Shown here in pieces: positions 1 through 11,699 of a DNA stretch of 64,000 nucleotides (the stretch's first letter is position 1; each line of letters starts with the position of its first letter). The stretch comes from Amblyornis subalaris. Its lineage: Eukaryota; Chordata; Aves; Passeriformes; Ptilonorhynchidae. A program made the position numbers and the translations under genes. Below the pieces are notes generated by a model. It was not told the DNA's origin and did not search any database. It saw only the letters and a program-made list of their open reading frames with translations. Location: assembly GCA_018881555.1 (NCBI GenBank), contig JACAXG010000107.1, positions 1,144,406-1,208,405 on the forward strand, read 5' to 3'.

Positions 1-66
1 AAGGAAAGGATAGTCAAAAACTAAGGAAAGGAAAGTATAAAACTAAGGAAAAGAAGGTCAAAATTA
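1..66. repeat. 22-bp minisatellite, cut by window edge
   Basis: Three consecutive 22-base units, each opening with AAGGAAAG or AAGGAAAA and ending in an A-rich half, follow one another with no spacer. They differ at a few positions, so this is a diverged tandem array. It starts at base 1, so its true length is unknown. Confidence 0.65.
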
Positions 67-626
67 CAGGAAAACAACATAGAAAAAAAATAGTTTTCTA
101 ATCATGAATATTCTCTTCCAACATAGGACCCAATTCTACACCAATGAGTAAAATTTCCTAAGACGTGTGTTTCTTGGAAGTAAAATTACAAGATACTGGT
201 GTGCAAAAAGGAAAAATACAACACTGAGAGGAATTTTAATAAAAGAGATTTTTTTTCAATCTATCTAATCAACACATTAAAAAAAGCTGAAAATAGTGCG
301 ATGGTTCAATGAAACACAAGTTTGGTACGCCTTCAAGATCTTCTGATGGATAGATAGACAAAGCTTAGGTCAGCAAACCTAAAATCAGTGACCTAATTGT
401 AGTGAAATGAAACATGTCCCTGAGTTATTTAAGCTAGAACAGATAAACAGATAGGAATATGTAGCTACTGTTGTCTTGGTAATATTAGTCATATTTTTCA
501 CAGCTGTGGTTTACAAAGCAGCAATATATTTTCATAAAATCCTAAAATCAGTCCGAATAGTTTTTATTTCTAATCAGACAAACCTTACTATGGGATGAAT
601 ATTTGAGTTGCATGTTTTAATTTCAG
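67..626. other. Gene-free AT-rich stretch
   Basis: No recognisable repeat, coding frame or RNA gene. It has about four CpGs in 560 bases, the depleted background level. It ends in TTTTAATTTCAG, a plausible splice acceptor for the candidate exon that follows. Confidence 0.5.
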
Positions 627-859
627 TTTCATGAGTGCTTTTTTTTTTCAATTTGTGCCCATTGTTGTTGGGATGGATCGAGAAGGAGAGTGCCTGGGTT
701 ACCAGGAGATACTGCAAATCAGAGACAGGCAATTGTATGCGAAGAGCACATCATCACAGGGCGAGAACATCGGCTGGAATCTCAGTAGGANGATGGATGT
801 CAAGTGCAGATTTTCCAGTGGCTGCACCCAGAGTCTACGGAAATTAGTGGGAATCTTTG
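627..859 (+). other. Candidate exon (unproven)
   Basis: The segment lies between a fair acceptor (TTTTAATTTCAG at 615-626) and a strong donor (GTAAGT at 860). A frame starting with ATG at 631 stays open for 76 codons and leaves one extra base at the donor. The first residues are a phenylalanine run encoded by a T-tract, which argues against a true N-terminus. The rest is mixed and charged, for example GYQEILQIRDRQ. I recognise no protein family. Seen: splice signals, open frame, retained CpGs. Inferred: that it is an exon. It could equally be part of a conserved non-coding block, with the frame open by chance. Confidence 0.18.
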
Positions 860-1570
860 GTAAGTGCTGGTTTGGGGGTTTAGCTATTGGAAATGGCCAA
901 TCGAGCCCAAACATCTAGATTCACTTAATGTCTTATATCTCACAAACCAGAATTTACAACATAGCAAGTTAGGACAGAGCAAACGACTCAAAATCCTTCA
1001 CAATGCTGAGCCAGTTGAATTTTGGCATTCACAAGCNGCAATAGCGCTCCTTGATAGAGTTTTTCAGTGGCTTTAGTGTGTGTTTGGATCCATAGCAAAA
1101 CCCACATTTGAACCTGGATAACATGCTGGCATTGTGGTAATGAGCCTCTACGAGTATCCGGGCAGCGATTTGGCTCATGGAAAGGGAAGGTTGGTGGCGA
1201 GCAGCCTCAAATGGCTGACCTCGTTTTGACATGCACATTACAAGCCATCATCAAATGTGACTGTAACTGAGTGCCAGGGCTTCCAACAAGCTGTTCTCAG
1301 GTTGTTCATTTGGAGTCCAAAATGGATAACTCTAATACGGCTCGTTCCTACAGTACCACATATTTTCAGCTCGCTAACATGATTTGTAGGAAATTTGAAA
1401 CCGCACACAGTTGATCACACAGACTGGACTTCCTCCACTGTGTCAAGCAGAGTGATTCGTCCAGAGAAAAGATGTTGGACAAGGTTTGAAAGGAAGCTGC
1501 TGGTGTTCAGAAGACAGACTTACAGGGTTTCATGGGGTCATTCTGTGGCGGTATTTGATTCAAGCCTTTT
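640..1570. promoter_or_regulatory. CpG-retaining block, possible regulatory or conserved element
   Basis: I count about 19 CpGs between 661 and 1560, roughly 2 per 100 bases, against about 0.6 per 100 in the flanks on both sides. Most are spread singly rather than packed as in a promoter CpG island. The base composition also looks less AT-rich than its neighbours. Possible explanations are an unmethylated enhancer or promoter, a constrained element, a hidden exon cluster, or a recent insertion of a family I do not recognise. No TATA-type promoter or LTR ends were found. Confidence 0.3.
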
Positions 1571-4500
1571 CTACATCAAATACCAATCAGCAAAAATTGT
1601 AACATCTGGATTTAGTTGTTAACAATATTTTCAAGGCTTTTCTTTTATTTTTTTCATCACTGAGACTCTTTGGCATTGTCACTAGGTGGGAAGAGCAGCA
1701 AGATTAACACATAACATGACAATTGAAACTGCTGTCGGAAAAAAGTAGGAATCTAGATAATGCACCTAGAAGCTATTTTTGGATGTTTTGTGACTGGAGA
1801 AAACACACAGATGTGTGATTTTCCTTCAATAGAAAAACAAGAGTGTGTTTTTACAGAAATTTTGAAGAAGATTGGAGGAAATCTGAGTCACAATAAACTG
1901 GCTTTAAAATAAGTCAGTATTCACCTGATTGCATTGCATGTATCAATGCAAGCTAAATTATGCTCACTTTAAACTTTATGAAGCTGCTTCTTCATTTTGA
2001 ACTGGGATAGAAGAGACTAATTCCAGCGGCTGGTGTAAGAAGTTGGTGTCAATTCTTTTATTATACAAGTACACGACACTATGCTTCTTAAATAGCACTA
2101 GATGTGAATGTATGGGCAAAATAATCAAACTTGAAAGACCACATTTAGCTTCAGATTTAGATTTTAAGTGTTAAAAATATAGACGTATTTCCATTAGGTG
2201 TGTTCCCAACCCAGCCAGGGGAGAAACAATCAGTAGAGTCAGTTCATCTTATGTGGGTACAACAGCTTTTTAGACACCCATAGTGGGATGGGAAGGGTAT
2301 ACCTAAAGGTAGAATCTCCATCTCACAGTGAATCCTACTCCAAAGTTTGCCACAAACCAGATTGCAGCATCTGCATTAGTGCTTTTACTGTACACAGACA
2401 GGAATAATAATAGCAACAACAACAATAAAAATTCTTCTGCGCATTGTTAAATTGGGGAACAGGAGATGTATCTACCATGTAAAAATAATTTGTGGGCTGT
2501 TGTCAAACAAGTTTAGCCCTGACGCAGAGCTAAGTTCAGTTTTTCTGTTCAAAATACTGTCTGGACTGTCATGTTTCCCTTGCTGTTGTTATGCTAAGCC
2601 TAAAGGATGCAGATATTAGGTCTATCTTTGCTGCTAATTTGTTTTTCAAGTATGGGTCCGTCCTATGCTCATATCTTATGTCTACCATATGTTCATGACC
2701 CCGAGTGCACAAAGACCTGCAGTAATAAAAATTATTATTAATCACAATAGGCAGAGGAGAGCTTAACACCAAGAGATGTTTCGGTCAGAAACTGTGCTGC
2801 CTTGGTTTAGGCTTAAAAGAGGATAAATTCCTGTGTAGTAAGCTATATTAGCAACAAAAAAAATATATCAAGTAAACATTCATAGATCATGGCTGAACTA
2901 TGATAATGTAGAGTTGAGAAAATATGGTCTAGTCTGCTTAAAAATCTGGCCATGCTGCTGTGCACTCGCAAGTATCTCAAGCAGGAAATGATGGAAAGCT
3001 CCACTGATCTCAAATAACTCAATTGTTTTTCCTTTTCTAATCAAATATCTCCACAGTGAGGGACCAAAAATGCATCATTCAGCATGCAATGTGGTTGTGA
3101 AAGCATGAAATATGGCACTTCACTGTTAATGTAATATTAAAGATTAAAAATGTTTATTACCTGTTATTCTTCTCTTAATTGTTTTGTGTAGAGAAAAATA
3201 GAAGTTGCTGCTTTAATGCACAAAAAAACCACAATGTGCATTCATAGCGGAGAGCAAAGTGTTGGGGCTATGAAAATTATGTAAATGATGAATTCCAGTG
3301 AAAGAACTTTCAAACCCTTAGGGTCTTCAAACAGCATTAATTCAAGAAATTAGATACAAAATTTAACTTTTTCATGCTAATAATGATTTCATAAGGAAAA
3401 ACTCGTTAGTAAAGGTGACAAATATGAAGTTCTATTGAACATTTAAATTCAGGAATCTTAGTATGCGCCCCTGGGATATATTTACTCAGCCAATGACTCT
3501 GATGTTATTAAGTAATTTATTTGAGAAAGTCTCCATTCATGAGTTTACATAAGAACAATATCAGGTTTACAAAGGCTTGTGTTGTCAGTTTAGCAAATAC
3601 CTAACTCACAATGACTTTTGCTTAAGATTTTCATTAGGTTGTTCAATATTGTTTGATCATTTAATGTCAGCTTTGTAAGATCATAATTTCCCCTATATGA
3701 AAAGAGGAAATTAAAAGGAGAAATAAATTAAAAAGTGTGAACTAAACTTAAATTTAAATCAGCTTTGCCACAAAAGAGAGGAGAACAGTGTCAGCACTTG
3801 TGATTGTACTATGCTTGGGTATAAACTATTCACATTTAGCAACTTCAGGTTTTGCTGTGGTGCATTTCTATGCCTGCAATACCAAAAAAAGGTATTGAAA
3901 CATCTGAAATGTTGCATTATGGTTCAGTTGTTCGGGACTGATCGGTCATGTGACAGTATCAATTTCTGGCGGCATTAATTANGGAGTTCATCAATTAGAC
4001 AGGAAACAAAAACATCCTATGTACTCTTGATTTCTATGCCTATTCGTGCTGTAATTTAGGACTTTCAGCCAGTGTTGTAGGCAATGTGCAAATACAACCA
4101 AAAATGACAATTCCTGCAAGTCAACGACCAAAGTGGATATAACAGAGAGAAATAGCACAAGATCTGAAAATAGAGATGGTCAAAATTATCAACAGAATAT
4201 TTGTCTTCTTACAGAAAATGCTGGTTCATCAAAATGAAACTATTCCCCCGGAAACGACCTGAGTTTGCTCAACTTTCTAATGAAACACTGGCAAGCCTTG
4301 AAATCTTCATTGTCTCCTGACTAGACCTTTCACCATCATTCCTCAGAGACCTTCCTGGTCCCCAGGCTCCGTCACAGGGCTATGCTGGAGGAGGTTTGGT
4401 TCAATACATGTTTGAAATCACCACTGGTTCCTGCTACAACCCGCCTCTGGCACTTTTTCTCCTCCTCAGGGTGGTTCATGCTCCCCCATCACCATGGCAC

Positions 4501-6264
4501 CCACATTCAGGTGTCTTTCCACCCTTGTCTCTCCAACTTATTTGGGCTAAAATGGCAACACATCAGCCTTTGTGTTTCCAGGGAAGAGATCCAATCTGTG
4601 ATGCAAGGCTTGTCTCTACCCCTTCATTGCTCATGTTCTAAGACAGCTGAACCTTAAAGGACAACCTGCCCATGTGCTAAATCTTTTGCTCTGCAGCAGC
4701 ACAAAACCCCGACCTACACCTAACCCTAGGCCAAAAAGAAAACAGTATCCAAATAAAAGCTCATATTACAGAAATTACTAAGTTGTGTCACATTTGACTG
4801 GAGCATGAGCTGCCTGGAGGGTCTGATTCAGACAAGAGAAGGCAAAAGTCTTTTTCCTGGCAACATCTCCCATGAGAAACGAAAATACGACTGACAAATA
4901 AAACACTCAGAATTATGCAATGACTGTCTTGACTGTAACCTATCTTTCCACTAACCTAGATGAATATTTAATCTTTAACTTCTGTTTTTTACTGAATACA
5001 TATATAATGAGAGTGGACAGAAACAGGCAGGAAAGGTGAGATTTGGTCATATTTGTTAACACATGCGTCACTCAGTTGAAACTCCATCTGTGTGTTCTCT
5101 GGCAGAGTGGTTCTCTGATGTTTTAAGGACTTCTGAAATGCAGAAAGGCTCTAATTCATATAAAAATAATCTCCATTAGTAAGCAGGATAGGAGTGGGTA
5201 CCCTAAGAGAAATCACAAGACCCAAAAAGTAATGATCTTGGAAAGGACTTTCTTGCAAGGNAGGAGCTCTCAAGAGGAAATCAAAGGTCCATATTGGAAA
5301 ACAGAGAAGGGAGGAGATGAGAAACGACACAGAATCAGGCAAGGATTCACAAATAAAGTAAGATGTTGAAACTATGAAGTTGTTTTCCTGGATCAGTATT
5401 AAGGTGCAATTTGTCTGAATAAGGGACAGAAGCAAGGCAGCTAGGGATGAGTTCCAGATATAGACAGGGGGGACAAGAGAGATTTGGCAGCACAAGCTTT
5501 GAAAGAAAGCAAATAAGGGGAAATGTCTGGAAGTAAGTAAGTAAAAAAAAAGAATTGTATATGTAGTGCTTAGAAATAGATTATCATCCACCAAGAAATA
5601 TTACCATCCGTGCAATTAGTGCTGAAAAATAAAAGCAGGAAGCAGGAAACAGATGGAATGAGTTAATACTTCTGTATTAAGAGCCATCCACACTTTTAGC
5701 AGGATTGGTTTTATTTCTCCAGAAATATCACTGAAGTTTTTATTATTTAAGCATTAGGTAAAACTGAAACTTGCAGCACAAACAGAAGGAGAAGGACTGG
5801 TTTCATACAAATTATGAGCACAAGAGAACAGTTTGTTCTGCATAATGTCACAGCATGTGGGTACCTACAGGAACTGCAGAAAGAGTTAAAGACTCATGAT
5901 TCCCTTCTTCAGGACTAAAGATTCACTGCTTATGGTACTAGTGGTTTCTGGTACCTTTCTACTGATGTCTTTAAAAGTGGGCATACATTTAAAACGAAGA
6001 TGTTTTGGTGGCTCTTTCTTAAATTTGAGTTGGATGCTATGTTAGTGGGGAAAGATGTTTTCTCATATCTACAAGCGACCTCATCCTTGTGCTATTCCAA
6101 CTGGACNGTAAAGAACTGCTCGTCAGACTGGAGATGGTGGCACTTCATTCTTGATTTAAGTGCAGGACACTGAGGCACAAGGCCTGACACATCTCTGTCC
6201 ACAACAACCCTTCTACAGCCCNATAAAAGTACTACTTTAGTGTAAGACTTGAAACAGCATCACG
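1571..6264. other. Gene-free stretch, nothing recognised
   Basis: AT-rich background. It contains the longest open frame of the window (minus strand, 5594-5151, 147 codons). That frame is rich in Leu, Phe and Ser because the strand is pyrimidine-rich, and it has no family motif, so I treat it as chance. A 91-codon plus-strand frame at 4382-4657 lies in a slightly GC-richer patch and overlaps a second open frame. It is also not supported. Confidence 0.5.
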
Positions 6265-6296
6265 CCCAGCAAGTAATGACCCCAGCAAGTAATGAC
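6265..6296. repeat. Two-copy 16-bp tandem duplication
   Basis: CCCAGCAAGTAATGAC occurs twice back to back with no mismatch, which implies a recent local duplication. Confidence 0.8.
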
Positions 6297-7650
6297 CCCT
6301 CAGTGTAATTCAGTTATTTGGAAACCCAAAGTAGCAGAAACAATGTTTGTTCATTGAGTGAAGTTACCAAGCATCTTCCAGNAAAATTAATCCTGGATTA
6401 ATTTCCTTCAATTGATCGATCTGTCTATCTCAATATCCATCCATGGATAAATAAATACAGACCCTCCTACAAAGGGTTTTGGGCTTTCCATGTAAAGAAC
6501 AGCAGCACATGTTTGCAGAAATGTGATGTAAGTTGGGTCGTTAGAGCACGTTATATAAGAATATCAGCTATGATTTATAGCAGCAAATAAATAAGACAAA
6601 ATTTGTTTAACATACCTCAGCATTAAGTATCTCCTGCATTAATTGCCTCCAAAGTCTGTTCCATTTGTTATCTAACAAGGGATGCTCCATTATTATTTTT
6701 ATTCAGTTCATTGCTTGATTCTATCTGTTCTTTCAAAATTAGCTTGTCTAATCAGAAACCACTTTGGCTGGTAGTTCATTTCACATAAAAAGGAGGAATT
6801 CTTGTTTACTGAGAAAGTAATTGGATTATAATTTTGAAAAGAAAGAAATATGAATTGTAATAAATTATTTCGTAAAAAATACANGGGAGCGTGAAAACTA
6901 GCAAACCTAAGACAAATTAAAAGCTCTAATGAATGAAAAGGCTATAAATAGAACATGAAACTGGAAAGAATAATTAATCATTGTAACTTACCTACTCCTT
7001 GCTATTCTGTTGAAGAGATGAATATCTAAGGAAAGAAGAAAAAATTCATGTATTCACCAAATAATGATCAAGCAAATATTTGTATTAGCTGTCACTTTTC
7101 TTCTAGATTTTCAGCCGTTGTAAACTTATTAAACATTTATTATAGAAACAAAAAGTTAAATTTAACCACATTTGGGAGTCCACAGTTCCATTTCAGTTAT
7201 TTATTAAATTCTGTTGATAAGTTTGCATGACCATACATAGACTGTACTAAAGTTGCATGCATGACTTACTTGCATGCATCTGTGAATATTTAAATGGAGG
7301 GAAGAGAATGCAGAAATTATATTCAAAAATCTGGCCAATAAACTGGGGAAGTTTAGAGAGCTGATCCATCACATATATTTTATTGCTTCTCAACACCTCA
7401 ACTCACATCAAACTGGAGGACTTTTTTTCCTTTTGTTTTTGCTTACCACTTAAAAATATTTTATTGTTAATCCTGTTTTTTTTGGTGTGGGTGTTTTAAG
7501 TTTTTTTTTACCTAAACCAAACAAAATGATGACTGTTAAACATATGAGAAATAACTGAAATGAACTATGGAAATTGTCTAAAAGAAAATAATACACGCAG
7601 AAAATAATGTGCAAAATTTTTGTAAGTAAGATTATAGAAGTTAGAATACA
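6297..7650. other. Gene-free AT-rich stretch
   Basis: No gene or interspersed repeat recognised. TTGCATGCAT occurs twice within 30 bases (near 7253 and 7270), giving two copies of the palindrome TGCATGCA. This is noted only as local structure. Confidence 0.5.
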
Positions 7651-7747
7651 TATTTTTATTTATTATATTATATTATTATATATAATATAATATATTATAT
7701 TATATTTATTATATTTATTATATTCATTATATTTATTATATTATATA
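7651..7747. repeat. AT microsatellite / low-complexity repeat
   Basis: Nearly one hundred bases of only A and T apart from one C, built from interleaved TATTA, TTATA and TATTTAT units. It is partly self-complementary. Its length is likely to vary between individuals. Confidence 0.9.
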
Positions 7748-7857
7748 CAGTAGAAAAATTAAGAAATTGTTATGAAATTCTGAAGTAATAGGGAAAACTT
7801 GACTCTTACCTGTTCAGAGGACTAACACCTTGAGCTCTTTCTATTTGTAGACCTGAC

Positions 7858-7875
7858 AAAAAAAAAAAAAAAAAA
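7858..7875. repeat. Poly-A run
   Basis: Eighteen consecutive A. The upstream sequence shows no recognisable retroposed gene, so I do not call a processed pseudogene. Confidence 0.85.
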
Positions 7876-8582
7876 GAGGAATTAAATTAAATACACTAAA
7901 TAGTATGAGCAAAATTGTTATAGATTTACATTGATTTAGCCTGATTTTATTTATCTGAAAATCATTCAGGTTTTTCTTGTTGTTGAATTGTATTTATGAT
8001 ACCAATTCAGGCTTTGATCTTAAATTACACTTTTGGGGCCTGAAGTAATAACAATTTGGGATTACAAGGATCCAGTTCTTATCTACATACCAAACAGGTT
8101 GTTTATAGTGCAGTTTGTTCAGTGAATATACTCAAATTTAGCACAAGGAGATTGATAAAGGTAATCAGCAAACACTGTATTGGCTTAGAATAAAGATGAA
8201 AGCAAAATACACCTGACTCAGTAAAGATAGGAGTTAAATGCCAGATTATCCATGTAAGTGTGTCAGTAAGAGGAATTTCATGCATAACAGATGCTAGAAT
8301 GGGCACTAAAATGGTCAGGACAAAAATCATGAAGTGCTCCATAGTGCACATTGCCAAAGCATATGCAGGGTGTCACATGCAAATTCCCTCCAACTTCAAA
8401 AGGTCTGTTTGCATGCTCAGAGTCAGGCTTAAACATGAACGAGATAAAAACAATAGGCAGCTTCTTAATACTCACTTGAGGTGTCTACTCCACATTTAGA
8501 AAGCAAAACCTTGTCGTGCTACCAACACCATGAAACTGAAAAGGTGTTATAAAATGCCTGGAGTGAATTTTATTTCTTTCAG
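7876..8582. other. Gene-free stretch
   Basis: Open frames on both strands between 8103 and 8499 overlap each other and have no recognisable protein content. The stretch ends in a pyrimidine-rich acceptor-like sequence (TTTTATTTCTTTCAG). Confidence 0.45.
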
Positions 8583-8682
8583 AGGAATACGTAGCTACAG
8601 AGGATGGTATCTGTAACCCAGGTCCTACACCAGCCTTGCCCATCCAAGCTGCACAGAAAGGTTATTATTGATGCACTGAGAG
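8583..8682 (+). other. Candidate non-coding exon
   Basis: A strong acceptor (TATTTCTTTCAG, ending at 8582) and a strong donor (GTATGTAC at 8683) bracket 100 bases. Every frame contains a stop. The longest stays open for 28 codons and then meets TGA at 8669. If used, it would be an untranslated or lncRNA exon. No partner exon is identified, so chance is a real alternative. Confidence 0.15.
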
Positions 8683-8743
8683 GTATGTACTGTTGCTATC
8701 CCTGTGGTGACTGATGTGGTCTTTCATTGCAGGAATTTATATT

Positions 8744-8895
8744 ATAGAATCATAAAAAGTTTAGGTTGGAAAGGACCATTAAAGTTCATCTACCCTTTGC
8801 AATGAGCAGTGACACCTTCAACTAGATCAGGTTGCTCAGACTCCTGTCCAACCTGGCCTTGAATGTTTCCAGGGAAGGGGCATTATCCCATTTGA
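8744..8895 (-). mobile_element. CR1 LINE, 3'-end fragment
   Basis: Reading the plus strand gives the reverse complement of a CR1 3' end: ATAGAATCATA, then GGTTGGAAAGGACCATTAAAG, the CAGTGACACCTTCAACTAGA block, and CCAACCTGGCCTTGAA. It is diverged and 5'-truncated as usual for CR1. The part of CR1 retained is 3' untranslated, so no protein is encoded. Confidence 0.9.
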
Positions 8896-9108
8896 GAAAT
8901 GAAGTTTTGATTAAACCTCAGCGAAAGGCTCAGAAAATTGCTGTTTTTCAGTCAATACAAAACATTCAAAACAGAGTATTTCCACCCATTAATCTAAATA
9001 CAAATAGCATTGTACCTGCTTCCCAGCTTCAGATAATATGGGAAAGTTTGACAGTGATGTAGAGACACTCAGGCTGCCCCAGCCACAAGATTTAGGTTTC
9101 TGATCCAG

Positions 9109-9193
9109 GACAGGGAAAGCATAATTCTACTTGAATATGCAGTCTATGAAAATCTTCAGCTAAAGATTGGTGATAGGAAGTCCCAAAATGCAG
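9109..9193 (+). other. Candidate exon (unproven)
   Basis: The acceptor TTTCTGATCCAG (ending 9108) and donor CAG|GTAAGG (GT at 9194) enclose 85 bases. One frame is open throughout (28 codons plus one base) and reads as a soluble helix-like peptide containing ILLEYAVYENLQLKIGD. The frame stays open beyond both ends, so the splice sites are not needed to explain it. No family recognised. It lies about 210 bases downstream of a CR1 fragment. Confidence 0.17.
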
Positions 9194-10569
9194 GTAAGGT
9201 AGACCATGACAAGTGTCACAAACATTTGGAATTTTGCTCTTTGTGTTAAAGTCATCTAACATGAACATGCTAAAAGCAAGGGTGAAACTACCAAGGATTT
9301 TTGTTGCTGAATAGGTAATATTAAGCTCAAAATTACTGGCATATGTTTTGTAGTCTGGTGGTTTTTATATTTTTGTGTTTGAGTATGTGTTGTTGTGGCT
9401 CGAAAGGGTCCCAATATTAAATCTGCTGGTGTGGTGCCTATGAGTTTTTTTCCTTTATTAATTAAGCGAGCCATGAACCAAAAGTCCTTTTTCCTCCCCC
9501 AGTGGCTGTNCAGTTCATGTGTATCCATTTCTCATCTTTCCTGTTTGCCTCCTCTCTGTCTGCTGTGCCCTGTCACCTCATGCAAGGTCCATCCCCTTCC
9601 CTGCCTGCCCACGCAGAGCCAGGCTCTCAAATTGGGTCTTCAATGTCACCATAATGAAGGTTAAACCAAGATAAATAAAACCCCCCAAAAGCCAACTGTG
9701 AAATGATTCCTTTGGTGCAGTCCCAGTCTTTGACCCACTCACATCAGAAATTGGACGAGAGTACAATTTACGTATTTAAAAAATTTAAATTAGATCAATT
9801 TTGTTTTAAACCTGGAAAATATGAGGTTCTGAGTATTCCTTGAACAACTGACCTGTCTGCCTACTACAGTCAAAAAATTGATTTTCTTTTCCTGAATGGA
9901 GACTTTGAAAAGNATGAATTCAATTTGTGACACACACTGTGAGTGTTCTGCATGTGATTCTGAGGTATTAGAATCTTTTAAATCAATAATAAAACCATTT
10001 TAATTTGGCTTAACTTTGTAGAGCATGTGTACTTGTAATTTTCAATGAATATGAAATAAGGAAGTGTTACAGGTCCAGGACTAAGTCCTCTGTCTGAGTC
10101 ATCTGACTTCTAGTATGGCTGCTTTGGGCTTCCCAGTCTGTCTGATCGGAACATTCCTGGATTTGAATCAACCTCCATAGTTCAGACAGAGTCAGACTTT
10201 TGCTCAGAACTGTCTGAGGCCACCAGTCTATGAAGAAAAAGCATTATTTTATTATAAAATAGATAGAGTCCAAAAACAAATCAGGAGATTTAAAGCTATA
10301 AAGCTTGGGGCTATAACCACTACCTCACCAGTGAGTTCTGTAATATCCACACTCCCACATCTCCTTCCTCAACAATTTATTCTTGCTCCAGGTAAGCTTT
10401 AAGAGATTCTTCAGCAGCACTAAAAGCTTCATGCAGTTCAGGGACATAACAGGTTAGCTAGTCTGGGCTACAGGTATTCCAATATAACCCCTTTGTGTTG
10501 GCACCTTATTTATTGGTGCCTGAAATCCCTTTTTCTTTCAAATAAGAAAGAACCCCTTCACAAGAACCC
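9194..10569. other. Gene-free stretch
   Basis: No repeat family recognised. A donor-like CCAG|GTAAGC at about 10391 is preceded by a pyrimidine-rich acceptor-like tract. The 60 bases between are open in two frames, so no coding call is possible. Confidence 0.45.
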
Positions 10570-10845
10570 CATGCAGCACTAGCGACAGGACAAGAGGACA
10601 TGGCCTCAAACTGCACCAGGGGAGGTACAGGTTGGACATTGGGAAGAATTTATTCACTGAAAGGGTTGTCAAGCCCTGGGAAGGGTTGCCCAGGGAAGTG
10701 GTGGAGTCAGCATCCCTGGAAGTGTTCAAGAAATGACTGCACGTGGCACTTGGTGCTATGTTTTGGTTGACATGGCAGTGTTTGGTTAAAGGCTGGGCTC
10801 GATGATCTCAGAGGTCTTTTCCAACCTTGANTCTGTGATTCTAAG
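10570..10845 (+). mobile_element. CR1 LINE, 3'-end fragment, sense
   Basis: Sense-orientation CR1 3' end. Landmarks are GACAGGACAAGAGGACATGG, GGTACAGGTTGGACATTGGG, CATCCCTGGAAGTGTTCAAG, then a subfamily-type end with GACTGCACGTGGCACTTGGT and CTCGATGATCTCAGAGGTC. It closes on TCTGTGATTCTAAG, which resembles the CR1 octamer tail. The complete 3' end is present and only the 5' side is truncated. The 3' segment differs from that of the CR1 at 51.1 kb, so more than one subfamily is present. Confidence 0.93.
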
Positions 10846-10961
10846 AAGCACTGTAACATCAGCACAGTGATGATTACTCCAGCTGAGATAGTCTGGTTAC
10901 TTTTGGCTATCAGAGTTCACTGTTTGAGAAACTTTGATTCAATTTAGTCACTAAGTTACAT

Positions 10962-11045
10962 AATTCATGGAATTGCAGANGAAAAATTAGGGTGGGAGGG
11001 ACCACTGGAAGTTATCTAGTCCAGTGCTCACATGTTGCTCACCGT
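10962..11045 (-). mobile_element. CR1 LINE, decayed 3'-end fragment
   Basis: AATTCATGGAATTGCAGA, then GGTGGGAGGGACCACTGGAAG and TATCTAGTCCAGTGCTCACA, match the reverse complement of a diverged CR1 3' end. Only about 85 bases remain recognisable. Confidence 0.7.
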
Positions 11046-11699
11046 AAATGAAGGTTCCTTGATCAACTTCTACTGANTTTGACTCTAAGTGCATTTGTCA
11101 CCTCTTGTAAATGCAAATTAAAATGTGTTAAACTATCCTGATCGTGATTTAAGAGTGTTTGCCTTGTTTTACAAGAGTGCAGCCTGCAGAAGGTCAGATT
11201 ACACGGGTCAGCTGGCCAGAAGTGTGCCAGCCACGTGCAGTCGCTCAGGCACAGGCAGTCACATCAGCATGTCCAGCACCCAGGGAGCTGGAGGNTGAGT
11301 TCTCAGGCTGCACACAAGCCTAATAATCCATAGCTAAAGGTAAAGGTTAAATGCTGAGCATTATTGTGATACAGTCCTTTATACTTCACTTAGCTAATTG
11401 AATTTGGTTAATTAACAATTTAAACACCTGGAGAGAAGTATAAAATCTATTGTGCTGTTTGGCATTTTGCTTAAGCTGGAAATGGCCTATACATCCTCTA
11501 GTCCATATTAAATGGGATTTATTTTGGATACAATTGCTGTTAACAATTATATGGAGGTTTTTTTTTTTTTTTTCTGAGAGCTTCATTTTCCAGACTGNCA
11601 CTTCGGTAATTTTTTTATCCTTACACACACCTGAAAATAAATGAAATCCAGAAAAGTAAGATTAAAGTATTTTTATTATTGATTTAAAGCTGTGCTTCT
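11046..11699. other. Gene-free stretch with poly-T
   Basis: No gene recognised. It holds a 16-base T run at 11558-11573. The overlapping open frames on both strands around 11386-11644 include this run and are not supported. Confidence 0.45.

Noticed and set aside
4715..4735. CCTAACCCTA, telomere-like
   Set aside because: Less than two telomeric units, with no array.
5260..5265. Single undetermined bases as assembly gaps
   Set aside because: They are single N bases at many positions, not runs. This fits ambiguous base calls rather than joins between contigs.
5151..5594. Longest open frame of the window (minus strand, 147 codons)
   Set aside because: Rich in Leu/Phe/Ser from a pyrimidine-rich strand, no domain, contains an undetermined base. 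A frame of this length is expected by chance in 64 kb read in six frames.
7858..7875. Poly-A as the tail of a processed pseudogene
   Set aside because: The upstream sequence shows no gene-like content and no target-site duplication.
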